64,000 bases of DNA from Kitasatospora gansuensis (GCF_014203705.1 NZ_JACHJR010000001.1:4898001-4962000), one strand, 5' to 3'; shown: positions 16,684-27,230, numbered from the stretch's first letter. Notes: generated by a model from the sequence alone, not told the origin. Made by a program: numbers and translations.

Positions 16684-18176
16684 TTCGGGCCCTCCTGGCT
16701 GGTCGGCGCGGGCTGGGTGAGCGGCAGGGTGAGGGTGAAGACCGCGCCGGTCGGTCCGTTCGCCGCGGTGATCGAGCCGCCGTGGATCTGGGCGTTGGCC
16801 ATCGCGATCGACAGGCCGAGCCCGCTGCCCTCGGACCTGGCCCGGCCCTTGTCGGCCTTGTAGAACCGGTCGAAGACGTGCGGCAGCACGTCCTCCGGGA
16901 TACCGGGGCCGCTGTCCGAGACCTCGACCACCACGGTCTCGTCGATCTGACGGACCTTCACCCGGACCGGTGAGCCGCCGTGCTTGAGCGCGTTGCCGAT
17001 CAGGTTGGCGAAGACCACGTCCAGGCGCCGGGGGTCGACCACGGCCAGCACCCCGCGCGGGGCGTCCAGCTCGACCGCGTCGTACCAGGCCCGGCCGTCG
17101 ATGCAGGACATGATCAGGTCGGCGATGTCCACCTCGTCGGCGACCAGCTTCGCGGTGCCCGCGTCGAACCTGGTCACCTCCATCAGGTTCTCCACCAGGT
17201 CGGACAGCCGCCGGGTCTCGCTCACCACCAGCCGGACGGCGGGCGCGATCATCGGGTCCAGCGACTCCGCCTCGTCCTCCAGGATGTCGGTCACGGCGGT
17301 CATCGCGGTCAGCGGCGTCCGCAGTTCGTGCGACATGTCGGCGACGAACCGGCGGCTCTGCGCCTCCCGCGCGCTCAGCTCGGCCACCTGGCCGGAGAGC
17401 GACTCCGCGGTCCGGTTGAAGGTCCGGGCCAGCTCGGCCAGTTCGTCCGCGCCCTCGACCTCGAGCCGGGTGTCCAGGTGCCCTTCGCCGAGCTGCCTGG
17501 CCGCCTCGCCGAGCCGCTTCACCGGCCGCAGCACGGTGGCCGCGGCGGCCTGCGCGATCAGCGCGGAGCCGATCAGCGCGAGCAGGGTGGCGATCGCCAG
17601 CGACCAGCCGAGGGTGTTCAGGTCGGCCCGCTCGTTCTCGAGCGACTTGAACATGTACGCCGTCGGCCCGGTCGGCACCACCCGGGTGCCACCGATCAGG
17701 TAGGGACCCGGCAGGTTCGCCCGCTGCCAGTAGAGGTGGTAGGCGTACGCGTTGCCAGGGCCGACCTCGCGCGGGCCGTCGACCGCACTGCGCAGCGCGG
17801 CCGGGAGCTGCGCCGCGGTGAACCTGCTCGGGTCCGAGGAGGCCACGCAGTCGGGCAGCTCGGGGGCCACCACGACCACCTCGTAGCTCAGCCCGGAGCT
17901 GGCCACCTGGGAGGCCAGGTACGCCAGTTGGTTGCAGCTCGGGTCGAGCGGCAGGGCCGAGACGTTCCGGCTCAGCGAGTTCCGGAAGTCGTTCAGTGCG
18001 GTGTCCTGGGCGCGCTTGAGCACCGCGTCCCGGTTCAGCCAGTAGGCGATCCCGGAGGCGGAGACCGCGGTGGTCAGCGCGACCACCGCGAAGACCGCGA
18101 TCAGCCGGACCCGGAGCGAGCGCAGGTGCCGCCCCCGCCCCGGGCGCGGACGGGGCGGGATCTTGAGGTCAGTCAA
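16680..18176 (-). CDS. afsQ2: Sensor histidine kinase AfsQ2
   Basis: 498 residues: transmembrane helix 1 at about 23-47, an extracellular sensor region of ~140 residues, helix 2 at about 190-214, then HAMP. The dimerisation domain has the phospho-acceptor His at ~283 (FVADMSHELRTPLTAM) and the ATPase domain has NLIGNALKHG, DSGPGIP and EGSGLGLSIA. It phosphorylates AfsQ1, encoded directly upstream. In S. coelicolor AfsQ1/Q2 links nitrogen (glutamate) supply to antibiotic production and development. Gene order afsQ1-afsQ2-lipoprotein, divergent from sigQ, supports the assignment. Confidence 0.9.
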   Translation of the reverse strand: MTDLKIPPRPRPGRGRHLRSLRVRLIAVFAVVALTTAVSASGIAYWLNRDAVLKRAQDTALNDFRNSLSRNVSALPLDPSCNQLAYLASQVASSGLSYEVVVVAPELPDCVASSDPSRFTAAQLPAALRSAVDGPREVGPGNAYAYHLYWQRANLPGPYLIGGTRVVPTGPTAYMFKSLENERADLNTLGWSLAIATLLALIGSALIAQAAAATVLRPVKRLGEAARQLGEGHLDTRLEVEGADELAELARTFNRTAESLSGQVAELSAREAQSRRFVADMSHELRTPLTAMTAVTDILEDEAESLDPMIAPAVRLVVSETRRLSDLVENLMEVTRFDAGTAKLVADEVDIADLIMSCIDGRAWYDAVELDAPRGVLAVVDPRRLDVVFANLIGNALKHGGSPVRVKVRQIDETVVVEVSDSGPGIPEDVLPHVFDRFYKADKGRARSEGSGLGLSIAMANAQIHGGSITAANGPTGAVFTLTLPLTQPAPTSQEGPK

Positions 18177-18208
18177 CGGAGCAGCTCACCATCGTCAGGC
18201 ATCAGGCA

Positions 18209-18886
18209 TCAGGCCGGCGGGTCGAGCCGGTAGCCGACCCCGCGCACGGTACGGATCAGGGTCGGGGCGGACGGTACGTCCTCGACCTTGGCCCGCAGCC
18301 GCTGCACGCAGGCGTCCACCAGCCGGGAGTCGCCGAGGTAGTCGTGCTCCCAGACCAGCCGGAGCAGCTGCTGCCGGGACAGCGCCTGGCCCGGACGGCG
18401 GCTCAGCTCCAGCAGCAACCGCAGCTCGGTGGGCGTGAGTTGGAGGTCCTCGCCGTCCTTGGTGACGGTCATCGCGGAGCGGTCGATCACCACGCTGCCG
18501 TACGCCGAGGAGTCGGAGCTCTCCCGTTCGCCGCGCCGCAGCACGGCCCGGATCCGGGCGTCCAGCACCCGGGGCTGGACCGGCTTGACCACGTAGTCGT
18601 CCGCGCCCGACTCCAGGCCGACCACCACGTCGATGTCGTCCGAGCGGGCGGTGAGCAGGATGATCGGCAGCTGGTCGGTGCGCCGGATCCGGCGGCACAC
18701 CTCGAAACCGTCGATGCCGGGCAGCATCACGTCGAGCACGATCAGGTCGGGACGCTGCTCCTTGAAGAGCTTCAGGCCGTCCTCGCCCGAGGCAGCGGCG
18801 GCCACGCGGTGGCCCTGGCGGGTGAGAGCGAGTTCGAGGCCGGTCCGGATGGCGTCGTCGTCCTCGATCAGAAGGAGGAAAGGCAC
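18209..18886 (-). CDS. afsQ1: Response regulator AfsQ1 (OmpR family)
   Basis: 225 residues, the same length as S. coelicolor AfsQ1. The receiver domain has acidic residues in LLIEDDDAIR, phospho-acceptor Asp52 in LIVLDVMLPGIDGFE, and switch Thr/Lys in ILLTARSDD and VVKPVQPR. The C-terminal winged helix has LTPTELRLLLELSRRPGQ and LIRTVRGVGYRLD. GTG 18886 was chosen because the receiver domain starts exactly there; the frame upstream is non-coding. It binds GTnAC-n6-GTnAC sites, and one is present before the divergent sigQ. Confidence 0.92.
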   Translation of the reverse strand: MPFLLLIEDDDAIRTGLELALTRQGHRVAAAASGEDGLKLFKEQRPDLIVLDVMLPGIDGFEVCRRIRRTDQLPIILLTARSDDIDVVVGLESGADDYVVKPVQPRVLDARIRAVLRRGERESSDSSAYGSVVIDRSAMTVTKDGEDLQLTPTELRLLLELSRRPGQALSRQQLLRLVWEHDYLGDSRLVDACVQRLRAKVEDVPSAPTLIRTVRGVGYRLDPPA

Positions 18887-19006
18887 GGGCTCATTCTGGC
18901 CCAAGCGGGGCCACTGTTCACCCACCAGGTCCAGTCCCGCAGTTCCTCTGCAACCGGAACCCCGGGTTCTGGCGTCCAGGCTTCGAAGGTCGAAGGTCCC
19001 GCGCCT

Positions 19007-19022
19007 GTGACAGCCCTGTGAC
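19007..19022. promoter_or_regulatory. AfsQ1 box upstream of sigQ
   Basis: GTGACAGCCCTGTGAC is a perfect match to the published AfsQ1 motif GTnAC-n6-GTnAC. It sits between the divergent afsQ1 and sigQ genes, 99 bases before the sigQ ATG. Confidence 0.78.
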
Positions 19023-19121
19023 AGTCGGCGGACACCCCCATCACAACGGACCGGCAGGATTTTCCTTGTCGCCGCAGTACCGGGCGGCAGAACCGCAGGT
19101 ACCGACCCATGGGGGTGCACG

Positions 19122-20030
19122 ATGAACGCCACGCTCAAGACCCGCAGCAACGCGGCCGTCCACAACGCGCGTTCGTCTCGCACGCACTTCGAGGTACGGA
19201 CCGACGAGACCTCCGGTGCCGTGATCGTACGGGGGTGCGCACACAGCACCGGATCCCGCCGCCTCGGTGGCGGGAGCAGGGGGGAGCTGTTCGGGATCGG
19301 TCGCATGGGGAGTGCGGCCGACTCCGCCTCGACCATGACGCTGCGGGGAGTCCTTCCCGTCCGCGTCGAGGGTCGGGAGAACACGGGGGGAACGGGGGAG
19401 GGCCTGTCCGGTACCGGCTCGGGGGAGCCGGCCGGACGGGAGGCCGCAGGCGCGACGCTGCTGAGGCTCGCGCCGGCCGCCGACGACCAGGCGGTCGTTC
19501 CGAACGACAACACCGCCGAGTTCACCGCGTACGTCCGGGAGCGCCGGGCCTCGCTGTACGCCACCGCGTACCACCTGACCGGCGACCGCTACGAGGCCGA
19601 GGACCTGCTGCAGAGCGCGCTGTTCTCGACCTACCGGGCCTGGGACCGGATCACCGACAAGGCCGCGGTCGGGGGCTACCTCCGCCGCACCATGACCAAC
19701 CTGCACATCTCCGCCTGGCGCCGCCGCAAGGTCGCCGAGTACCCGACCGAGGAGCTGCCGGAGACGGTCGGCGACACCGACGCGATGGGCGGCACCGAGC
19801 TGCGCGCCGTGCTCTGGCAGGCGCTGGCCAAGCTGCCGGAGAACCAGCGGACCATGCTGGTGCTCCGCTACTACGAGGGCCGCACCGACCCGGAGATCGC
19901 CGACATCCTGAGCATCAGCGTCGGCACGGTGAAGAGCAGCATCTGGCGCGCCCTGCGCCGCCTGCGCGAGGACGACCAGCTGAACCGCACCGGGGACACC
20001 GTCTTCGCGTTCGGCGAGCTGGTCGCGTAA
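19122..20030 (+). CDS. sigQ: ECF sigma factor SigQ (SigE subfamily)
   Basis: 302 residues with a long ~125-residue N-terminal extension of low complexity. The sigma-2 region follows (ASLYATAYHLTGDRYEAEDL through YRAWDRI, TMTNLHISAWRRRK). The sigma-4 region carries LPENQRTMLVLRYYEGRTDP and SVGTVKSSIWRALRRLR. GGGGGTG lies just before the ATG. It is divergent from afsQ1 and has an AfsQ1 box upstream, as in S. coelicolor, where SigQ antagonises the effect of AfsQ1/Q2 on antibiotic production. Confidence 0.9.
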   Translation: MNATLKTRSNAAVHNARSSRTHFEVRTDETSGAVIVRGCAHSTGSRRLGGGSRGELFGIGRMGSAADSASTMTLRGVLPVRVEGRENTGGTGEGLSGTGSGEPAGREAAGATLLRLAPAADDQAVVPNDNTAEFTAYVRERRASLYATAYHLTGDRYEAEDLLQSALFSTYRAWDRITDKAAVGGYLRRTMTNLHISAWRRRKVAEYPTEELPETVGDTDAMGGTELRAVLWQALAKLPENQRTMLVLRYYEGRTDPEIADILSISVGTVKSSIWRALRRLREDDQLNRTGDTVFAFGELVA

Positions 20031-20116
20031 CAGGACTCCCGTCGGGGGACGGGACAGGTCGCGGAAGTACGGCGGGCCGCTCGGGGGAGCGCACGCCGCA
20101 GGGACGTGACCGACCA

Positions 20117-20155
20117 GGAAGGGCCCGGTGCCGGGGAGCGGCTCCGGGCCCTTCC
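20117..20155 (+). terminator. Intrinsic terminator hairpin
   Basis: GGAAGGGCCCGG (20117-20128) pairs perfectly with CCGGGCCCTTCC (20144-20155), between sigQ and the converging kinase gene. Confidence 0.75.
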
Positions 20156-20189
20156 GTCTGTCCACTGCCGACGGGCCGAAAGAGAGGGC

Positions 20190-20813
20190 CTAGGCTGGCT
20201 GCGGCTGCCGTCCGGCCACCGCGCCGATCAGCCGGGCGGCCTCGGGACCGGCGCAGGCGTACGCGCCGAGCTCGACCTGCCGGGCCACGATGCCGCGCTC
20301 GGCCCGCATCAGCCGCCAGCCGCGCCGCAGCAGGTACGGGACGGACTTGCGGGCCTCCCGGACGTCCCGGCGGAACCGCCGCCAGGCGGTGGTCAGCGGG
20401 CGGTTGCGCAGGCAGACCGCCGCGCCGAGCAAGCCCTCGGCCGCGCACTGCCCGACCAGTTCGGCGGCGAATATCCCCTCGGCGATGAAGGCCGGGGCGC
20501 CCGCCAGGTCGAGCACGTGGGTGCCGGCCCGGCCGTTGGCCGGGATCGAGTACACCGGCACCTCGGCCCGGCCGGTGCCGGCCAGCTGCCGGATCGCGGC
20601 CAGCGCCTGCTCGCGGTGCCAGGAGAGCGGCGAGTCCCAGTCGGTGCCGTCGCCGTCCGGCAGCAGCGGCAGCGTCGGGTCGTCGCCGTCCTTGTAGAAG
20701 TCGTCGAGCTGGAGCACCGGCAGGCCGGTCCGCTCCGCCAGCGAGGACTTCCCCGATCCGGACGGCCCGGACAGCAGGACGACCAGGGCGGGTGCCGTCG
20801 GGGCGGGGTTCAT
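20190..20813 (-). CDS. Uridine kinase-like P-loop protein
   Basis: 207 residues. The P-loop is LLSGPSGSGKSSL, followed by LPVLQLDDFYKDGDDPTLP (the substrate-binding Asp pair of uridine kinases), DWDSPLSWH, AEGIFAAELV (Walker B-like) and NRPLTTAWRRFRRDVREARK (lid with arginines). It probably phosphorylates uridine or another nucleoside, fitting the surrounding salvage genes. ATG 20813 is used; an in-frame GTG five codons upstream is also possible. No CTACGCGCGTAG site was found at its promoter. Confidence 0.8.
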   Translation of the reverse strand: MNPAPTAPALVVLLSGPSGSGKSSLAERTGLPVLQLDDFYKDGDDPTLPLLPDGDGTDWDSPLSWHREQALAAIRQLAGTGRAEVPVYSIPANGRAGTHVLDLAGAPAFIAEGIFAAELVGQCAAEGLLGAAVCLRNRPLTTAWRRFRRDVREARKSVPYLLRRGWRLMRAERGIVARQVELGAYACAGPEAARLIGAVAGRQPQPA

Positions 20814-20877
20814 GGGGGAGTCACTCACGAGACACCAGTCTGACGCATCGAGGGGCGATGCCGAAACAGACAGGACG

Positions 20878-21270
20878 TCAGCTTCTGTCGCCGATCCCCA
20901 GTGCCAGCGCGGGCAGGTAGCTGCTGTGCACCTGGATGTGCACCATGTCACCCTCGGCCGGGCGGTAGAGCTTGGCCGCCCAGTCCTGGTCGTGCCACGC
21001 CTCCGGCTCCGGGTCGAGCAGTTTGCCGCCGACCGGGAAGAGCAGGTACGGGTACGCCCGGGAGCCGAACGCCGCCTCGGCCTGCCCGGGCGTGAACAGC
21101 AGGCTCCCGTTGGTGTACTCGCCCGGCCAGCCGGCCCGGTCGGAGCGCACCGCACAGGGCAGTCTGGTCTGCTTCCCGGCCCGCAGCCGGCGCAGCGCCC
21201 GGCGCGCCCGCAGGGCGCGCAGCGGGCCGTCGGTCACCAGTACGGCCAGATCGGCCGCTATCTCCCACAC
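20878..21270 (-). CDS. Conserved hypothetical protein
   Basis: 130 residues with no recognised domain. It begins with a hydrophobic/amphipathic segment (WEIAADLAVLVTDGPLRALRAR), has a basic patch, and then a beta-rich part with RAGWPGEYTNGSLLFTPGQ and AYPYLLFPVGGKLL. GTG 21270 was chosen because GGGAGGGG lies seven bases upstream; a GTG at 21291 is an alternative. It is the next gene after the kinase on the same strand (50-65 bases away) and could be co-transcribed. Function unknown. Confidence 0.55.
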   Translation of the reverse strand: MWEIAADLAVLVTDGPLRALRARRALRRLRAGKQTRLPCAVRSDRAGWPGEYTNGSLLFTPGQAEAAFGSRAYPYLLFPVGGKLLDPEPEAWHDQDWAAKLYRPAEGDMVHIQVHSSYLPALALGIGDRS

Positions 21271-21366
21271 AGTGCCCCTCCCAAGGTCCACTCCGGACCC
21301 TACCGACGCAGGTCAGCCCCGGTGCACCCCCGATCGGCGGGTCTTCCGGGCGGGCCGGGAAAGGTT

Positions 21367-21405
21367 GACGGGCCCGCGCAAGGGGGGGAGATGCGCGGGC
21401 CCGTC
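21367..21405 (-). terminator. Terminator of the deoC-ald operon
   Basis: Perfect 13-bp stem (GACGGGCCCGCGC at 21367-21379 with its complement at 21393-21405), 78 bases downstream of the last aldehyde dehydrogenase gene on the minus strand. Confidence 0.7.
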
Positions 21406-21482
21406 TGTGGCACGTCCGGGCCCCGGGGGGGGGGTAGGGCACTGGGGACGGCCAGTCTGTGTGGAGTTTTCCCGACGAAGGG

Positions 21483-22371
21483 TCAGATACCCATCGGGTG
21501 CCAGACCGTCTTGGTCTCCAGGAACGAGAGTAGCCGCTCCGTTCCCGGCGCATTGGTCCAGTCCAACGACGCCTGGTCAGCCGCCGGGCGGATGACTCGC
21601 TTCAGAGTATCCGCGGCGAGCACCTCCAGCTCGACCGCCGCGCCGGGGCCTTCGGCCGCGATCGCGCCGGCCAGGTCAAGACCGTTGACGTCCTGGTGCG
21701 AGGCGAGCGTCGGGGCGATGTCGGCGGTCTTCCCGGAGATCAGGTTGACCACGCCGCCCGGCAGGTCCGAGGTGGCCAGCACCTCGCCCAGCGAGAGCGC
21801 GGGCAGCGGCGCGTCGGCGGCGGCCGCGACCACCACGGTGTTGCCCGCCGCGATCGCCGGGGCGATCACCGAGACCAGCCCGAGGAAGGAGAAGCCGGTG
21901 CCGGACTGCGGCGCGACCACGCCGATCACCCCGGACGGCTCCGGGGTGGAGAGGTTGAAGAACGGCCCGGCCACCGGGTTGGAACTGCCCGCGATCTGGG
22001 CCACCTTGTCGGTCCAGCCCGCGTACCAGACCCAGCGGTCGATCGCGGCGTCCACCAGCGCGGCGGCCTTCTTGTTGCCGATGCCCTCGGCGAGCGCCAC
22101 CTCGGCGGCGAACTGCTCGCGCCGGCCCTGCAGCATCTCGGCGACCCGGTAGAGCACCTGGCCGCGGTTGTACGCGGTGGTGCCGGCCCAGCCCTTGACC
22201 GCGGCGCGGGCGGCCTGCACCGCGTCCCGGGTGTCCTTACGGGTGCCGAGCGGGGCGTTGGCCAGCCACTGGCCCTTGGAGTCGGACACCTCGTACACCC
22301 GCCCGCTCTCGGAGCGCGGGAACTTCCCGCCGACGTACAGCTTGTAGGTCTTGAAGACGCTCAGGGTGGTC

Positions 22372-22379
<8 letters not shown>
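21483..22379 (-). CDS. Truncated aldehyde dehydrogenase-family protein lacking the catalytic residues
   Basis: 298 residues, against ~480-500 for active aldehyde dehydrogenases. The N-terminal cofactor-binding half is recognisable (KLYVGGKFPRSESGR, GVIGVVAPQSG, VIAPAIAAGNTVVVAAA, LPGGVVNLISGK). The ELGGK glutamate motif and the catalytic Cys motif are absent; a short unrelated tail ends the protein. The start overlaps the end of the full-length enzyme gene by eight bases, so it is translationally coupled. It may be a structural partner or regulator of the active enzyme. The same pair follows deoC in other Streptomyces (recalled). Confidence 0.78.
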
Positions 22380-23871
<1,492 letters not shown>

Positions 23872-23876
23872 GGGGA

Positions 23877-24869
23877 TCAGTCCACCGTCACGTAGTCGGG
23901 ACCGGAGTACCGGCCGGTGGTCAGCTTCTGACGCTGCATCAGCAGGTCGTTGAGCAGGCTGGAGGCACCGAAGCGGAACCAGTGCGGGGACAGCCAGTCG
24001 TCGCCGAGCGTCTCGTTGACCATCACCAGGTACTTCATGGCGTCCTTGGTGGTCTTGATGCCACCGGCCGGCTTCACGCCGATCTGGATGCCGGTCTGCT
24101 GCTTGAAGTCGCGGACGGCCTCGAGCATCAGCAGGGTGACCGGGGGAGTCGCGTTGACGGCGACCTTGCCGGTGGAGGTCTTGATGAAGTCGGCGCCCGC
24201 CAGCATCGCCAGCCAGGAGGCGCGGCGCACGTTGTCGTACGTCTGCAGCTCGCCGGTCTCGAAGATCACCTTGAGGTGGGCGGAGGTGCCGTCGGCACGC
24301 TTGCATGCCTGCTTCACGGCGGTGATCTCGTTGAAGACGTCCAGGTACCGGCCGGAGAGGAAGGCCCCCCGGTCGATCACCATGTCGATCTCGTTGGCCC
24401 CGGCGGCCACCGCGTCGGCGGTGTCGGCCAGCTTCACCGGCAGCGCGGCACGCCCGGCCGGGAAGGCGGTGGCCACCGAGGCCACCTGGATGTCGGTGCC
24501 CGCGAGGGCGGCCTTGGCGGTGGCGACCATGTCCGGGTAGACGCAGATCGCGGCGACCCGGGGGGCGGTCGGGTCGGTCGGGTCGGGGTTCCGGCCCTTG
24601 GTGCAGAGGGCGCGCACCTTGCCGAAGGTGTCCGCACCTTCCAGCGTGGTCAGGTCGATCATCGAGATCGCCAGGTCGATGGCATACGCCTTCGCCGTGG
24701 TCTTGATCGATCGAGTACCGAGGGTGGCGGCGCGGGCTTCCAGGCCGACGGCGTCGACGCCGGGCAGGCCGTGCAGGAAACGGCGGAGCGAGGCCTCGGA
24801 CGCCGCAACGTCCTGAAGGCCGCCGCCCGCAGCGCCGGGGGCATTGGCTGCAACAGTGGACATGGTCAC
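23877..24869 (-). CDS. deoC: Deoxyribose-phosphate aldolase
   Basis: 330 residues, the longer actinobacterial type. It cleaves 2-deoxyribose-5-phosphate to glyceraldehyde-3-phosphate and acetaldehyde. The Schiff-base Lys is in GADFIKTSTGKVAVNA and the second active-site Lys in IGVKPAGGIKT; EIDMVIDRGAFLSG is also typical. GTG 24869 is preferred because a TATGCT -10 box lies six bases upstream (leaderless); an ATG two codons downstream is the alternative. The CTACGCGCGTAG operator abuts that box. It heads an operon with two aldehyde dehydrogenase genes. Confidence 0.9.
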   Translation of the reverse strand: MTMSTVAANAPGAAGGGLQDVAASEASLRRFLHGLPGVDAVGLEARAATLGTRSIKTTAKAYAIDLAISMIDLTTLEGADTFGKVRALCTKGRNPDPTDPTAPRVAAICVYPDMVATAKAALAGTDIQVASVATAFPAGRAALPVKLADTADAVAAGANEIDMVIDRGAFLSGRYLDVFNEITAVKQACKRADGTSAHLKVIFETGELQTYDNVRRASWLAMLAGADFIKTSTGKVAVNATPPVTLLMLEAVRDFKQQTGIQIGVKPAGGIKTTKDAMKYLVMVNETLGDDWLSPHWFRFGASSLLNDLLMQRQKLTTGRYSGPDYVTVD

Positions 24870-24882
24870 AAGAGCAGCATAT

Positions 24883-24894
24883 CTACGCGCGTAG
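24883..24894. promoter_or_regulatory. CTACGCGCGTAG operator, copy 2 (deoC promoter)
   Basis: Perfect 12-bp palindrome, one base upstream of the deoC -10 box TATGCT (complement of 24876-24881). A repressor bound here would block RNA polymerase. Confidence 0.75.
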
Positions 24895-24901
24895 CGATAC
24901 G

Positions 24902-25075
24902 CTAGGCCCGGCCGCTTTCGATGCTGGACCGATACCTGTTGGTGTGGGCAGGGTCTGCCTTCACGACCGATGCGAATAGCCGTCCGTTGATTTCGCCGGA
25001 CACGGCGGGGAGGTGCTCGAAGAAGATGCCGCCTTGTCTGTTTTGGGCGTTCAGGTCTATCCCAGCCTCGTTGTG
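24902..25075 (-). pseudogene. Possible C-terminal gene remnant
   Basis: In one minus-strand frame a 57-codon stretch reads as plausible protein (GGIFFEHLPAVSGEINGRLF, then SVVKADPAHTNRYRSS) ending in TAG. It has a stop just upstream and no start codon, so it looks like the tail of a decayed gene directly before the deoC promoter. The remaining ~220 bases up to 25295 show nothing else convincing. Confidence 0.25.
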
Positions 25076-25295
25076 TCACCGCAGTGATCGGCTGAGCATG
25101 TGCCCGTGATCTCGCTTTCGACGGTTCCCGGGGGCGGAGCAGGGGTCGGTAGGGCTGCCCCACGTCCCAGCCTCACCGACCACACACAAACGTTCGTACA
25201 GTTCGCCCCGGTCCACGTGAACGACGGAGGCTAGGGTGAGTAGCCAGCCACGCCGAGTGCCAATCGGTTGGCGTGGCTTGTCAGAGGTGCGAGCC

Positions 25296-25326
25296 GTGGT
25301 GTGGCGCGGATTGCGCGCCACACCAC
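25296..25326 (-). terminator. Intrinsic terminator hairpin
   Basis: Perfect 13-bp stem GTGGTGTGGCGCG/CGCGCCACACCAC with a five-base loop, 17 bases past the stop of the protease-like gene. Confidence 0.75.
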
Positions 25327-25343
25327 AGCTCGACCGCTGCTGG

Positions 25344-27230
25344 TTAGGCCTTGGTGAAGTAGCCGTACATGTCGGCGATGGCGTGGGTGTATCCGCTGCC
25401 GTTGTAGAGGTCGACCTGGTTGTCCTGGCCGGTGGGTACGGCGGCGTGGATGGACAGGGTCGCGCCTGCGGAGAAGTTGAGGTTGCTGGTAGCAGGGCGC
25501 GTGGTGCCGTGCGGGTAGAGGGTGAAGTAGCCGGCGGTTTCGGCCTGGACGGTGGCGACGGTGAAGATCGCGGCGTTGGCTCCGGCCGGGACACCAGTGA
25601 TACCGACAACCTGCCCGAGGGTCATGGCGGTGCCCGGGTTCTCACGGGTGTCGAGCAGGCGCAGGGGGTTCAGAGGCTGGTAGACGCTCTCGCCGGTGGG
25701 GCTGTAGTCGCCGAAGATGTCGAGGATGGCGTCGGCGTTGCCACCGGTGTTGTTGAAGATGGTGACCTTGCCGTTCGCGCCGATCGGCACGATGACCTGG
25801 TTGGAGATGGTCTGCCCAGCACTGAAGTTGACGTTCGACGTCGAGGGACGGGTACCGCCGGTGGGGTAAACGATGAAGACACCACCGCTGGTGGCGCCGG
25901 TCACAGTCAGGTTGAGGACCGCGGCCTTGGCGTCGGCGGGAACGCCGTTGACGCCGGCGACCTGCACGTCGATGGAGCCCATCGGTGCCAGGGTCTTGAC
26001 GGGGCTGCGGGTGTCGAGCAGCCGGGTCGGCGTGCGGGGAGTGAACTTGTTGGCGGACTGGGGGCTGTAGTAGCCGAAGATGTCGACGATGGCGTCGATT
26101 TCCTGGGTGGTGGACCACAGGTAGACGGTGCCGTCCGGGTTGACCGGGACGGTCACGAGGTTGGGGACTACCTGCCCGGCGTTGAAGTTGATCACCGAGC
26201 TGGTGGGGCGGCTGTTCTTGTCGGCCTGGACCGACAGGAACCCGTTGTTGTTGGGGTTGATCGCGGTGACGTTGAGGACGACCGCGGTGGTGCCCGCGGG
26301 CACCTTGACGGGACTGGTGCTGTTCGGGCCGAGCTTGAGTTCCTTCACACCGCCGCCCTGATTGGCCTCCCAGGTCCGCGGGCTGAGGGTCCGGGTGTCC
26401 AGCACACGGGTGGAGGAGAGCGGCGTGAACTTGGAAGTCGCGTACTGGACGCCGAGCTGGTGCAGCCACGGACCAAGGTCATCCGTACGGGTCTCGACCG
26501 CGCCGGTGCGAGTCTCCGTGCTGGTGTAGCAACCTCCCTGCCAGGAACGGCTGTTGAGTGCAGCCAGTTCGACCCGGCCGTTCTTCGTCCGGAACGCCGG
26601 GCCGCCGGCGTCACCCTGGCAGATCGCGGAGGTAGTGCCGGCCATCGGGCTGAGGTCGAGGGTAGTGGCGGTTGACGCGCCGACGGTGAAGTCGTCGGCG
26701 TGCAGCTGGTTGGGCACCCACTGGTCCTTGGTGCGGCCGTAACCGGTGACCTTCAGGGTCTCGCCGAGAGTGGGCGCGGTGGTGGAGAGTGTGATGGGCG
26801 CGATGCCGGTGGCGGGCCTGGCGAGCTTGGCCAGCACAAGGTCGCGGTCAGTGCGAGGGACCAGTTCAGTCACAGTCGTGATGTGCCCGGCCGCGGAGGT
26901 GAGATCAGCGCGGCCTACAGTGACAGTGACCGCTCCCTTGGGCGCGCCGGCAGGGACCGTGACGCCCTTGGAGGGGTCGGTGACGAAGCAACTGGCTGCG
27001 GTGATGATCCAGCTGGGGTCGACGAGGGCGCCGGTGCAGGCGCGCTTGTCGGCGTCGTTGTTGGTGCCGCCGGTGTCTATGTCGAGCTTGGCAGTAAACG
27101 AGAAATTAGCTGGAGTTTCACCACTGACGGCGCTCGCTGGGCTGCCGGAGCCGGCGGTCAGTGCGCCTGTGGCGACTGCGGATGCGAGGAGAGCGGCTTT
27201 CCACGCGGGACGTGACTTCTTGTTGAACAT
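25344..27230 (-). CDS. Secreted S1 protease-like protein (catalytically dead) with three C-terminal repeat domains
   Basis: 628 residues. After a signal peptide (residues 1-34) comes a trypsin-fold domain, about 40-265. The usual TAAHC motif reads WIITAASCF (His to Ser) and GDSGGP reads ICQGDAGGPAF (Ser to Ala); only the Asp region (RDLVLAKL) remains, so it should not cleave peptides. From about residue 270 there are three ~120-residue repeats, each opening with R(V/L)LDTR, holding a RP-(T/S)-TS-x-(I/L/V)-NF motif and closing with DxFGYYSP-like strands. The same repeat is in the first gene of the window. It probably acts as an extracellular binding protein. Confidence 0.85.
   Translation of the reverse strand: MFNKKSRPAWKAALLASAVATGALTAGSGSPASAVSGETPANFSFTAKLDIDTGGTNNDADKRACTGALVDPSWIITAASCFVTDPSKGVTVPAGAPKGAVTVTVGRADLTSAAGHITTVTELVPRTDRDLVLAKLARPATGIAPITLSTTAPTLGETLKVTGYGRTKDQWVPNQLHADDFTVGASTATTLDLSPMAGTTSAICQGDAGGPAFRTKNGRVELAALNSRSWQGGCYTSTETRTGAVETRTDDLGPWLHQLGVQYATSKFTPLSSTRVLDTRTLSPRTWEANQGGGVKELKLGPNSTSPVKVPAGTTAVVLNVTAINPNNNGFLSVQADKNSRPTSSVINFNAGQVVPNLVTVPVNPDGTVYLWSTTQEIDAIVDIFGYYSPQSANKFTPRTPTRLLDTRSPVKTLAPMGSIDVQVAGVNGVPADAKAAVLNLTVTGATSGGVFIVYPTGGTRPSTSNVNFSAGQTISNQVIVPIGANGKVTIFNNTGGNADAILDIFGDYSPTGESVYQPLNPLRLLDTRENPGTAMTLGQVVGITGVPAGANAAIFTVATVQAETAGYFTLYPHGTTRPATSNLNFSAGATLSIHAAVPTGQDNQVDLYNGSGYTHAIADMYGYFTKA

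Noticed and set aside
21425..21434. Run of ten G residues
   Set aside because: Non-coding, between a terminator and the end of an operon; no gene is affected and no function is evident.
25076..25609. 177-codon Pro/Ser/Thr-rich minus-strand frame
   Set aside because: Mostly an out-of-frame overlap with the 3' end of the protease-like gene and its terminator.
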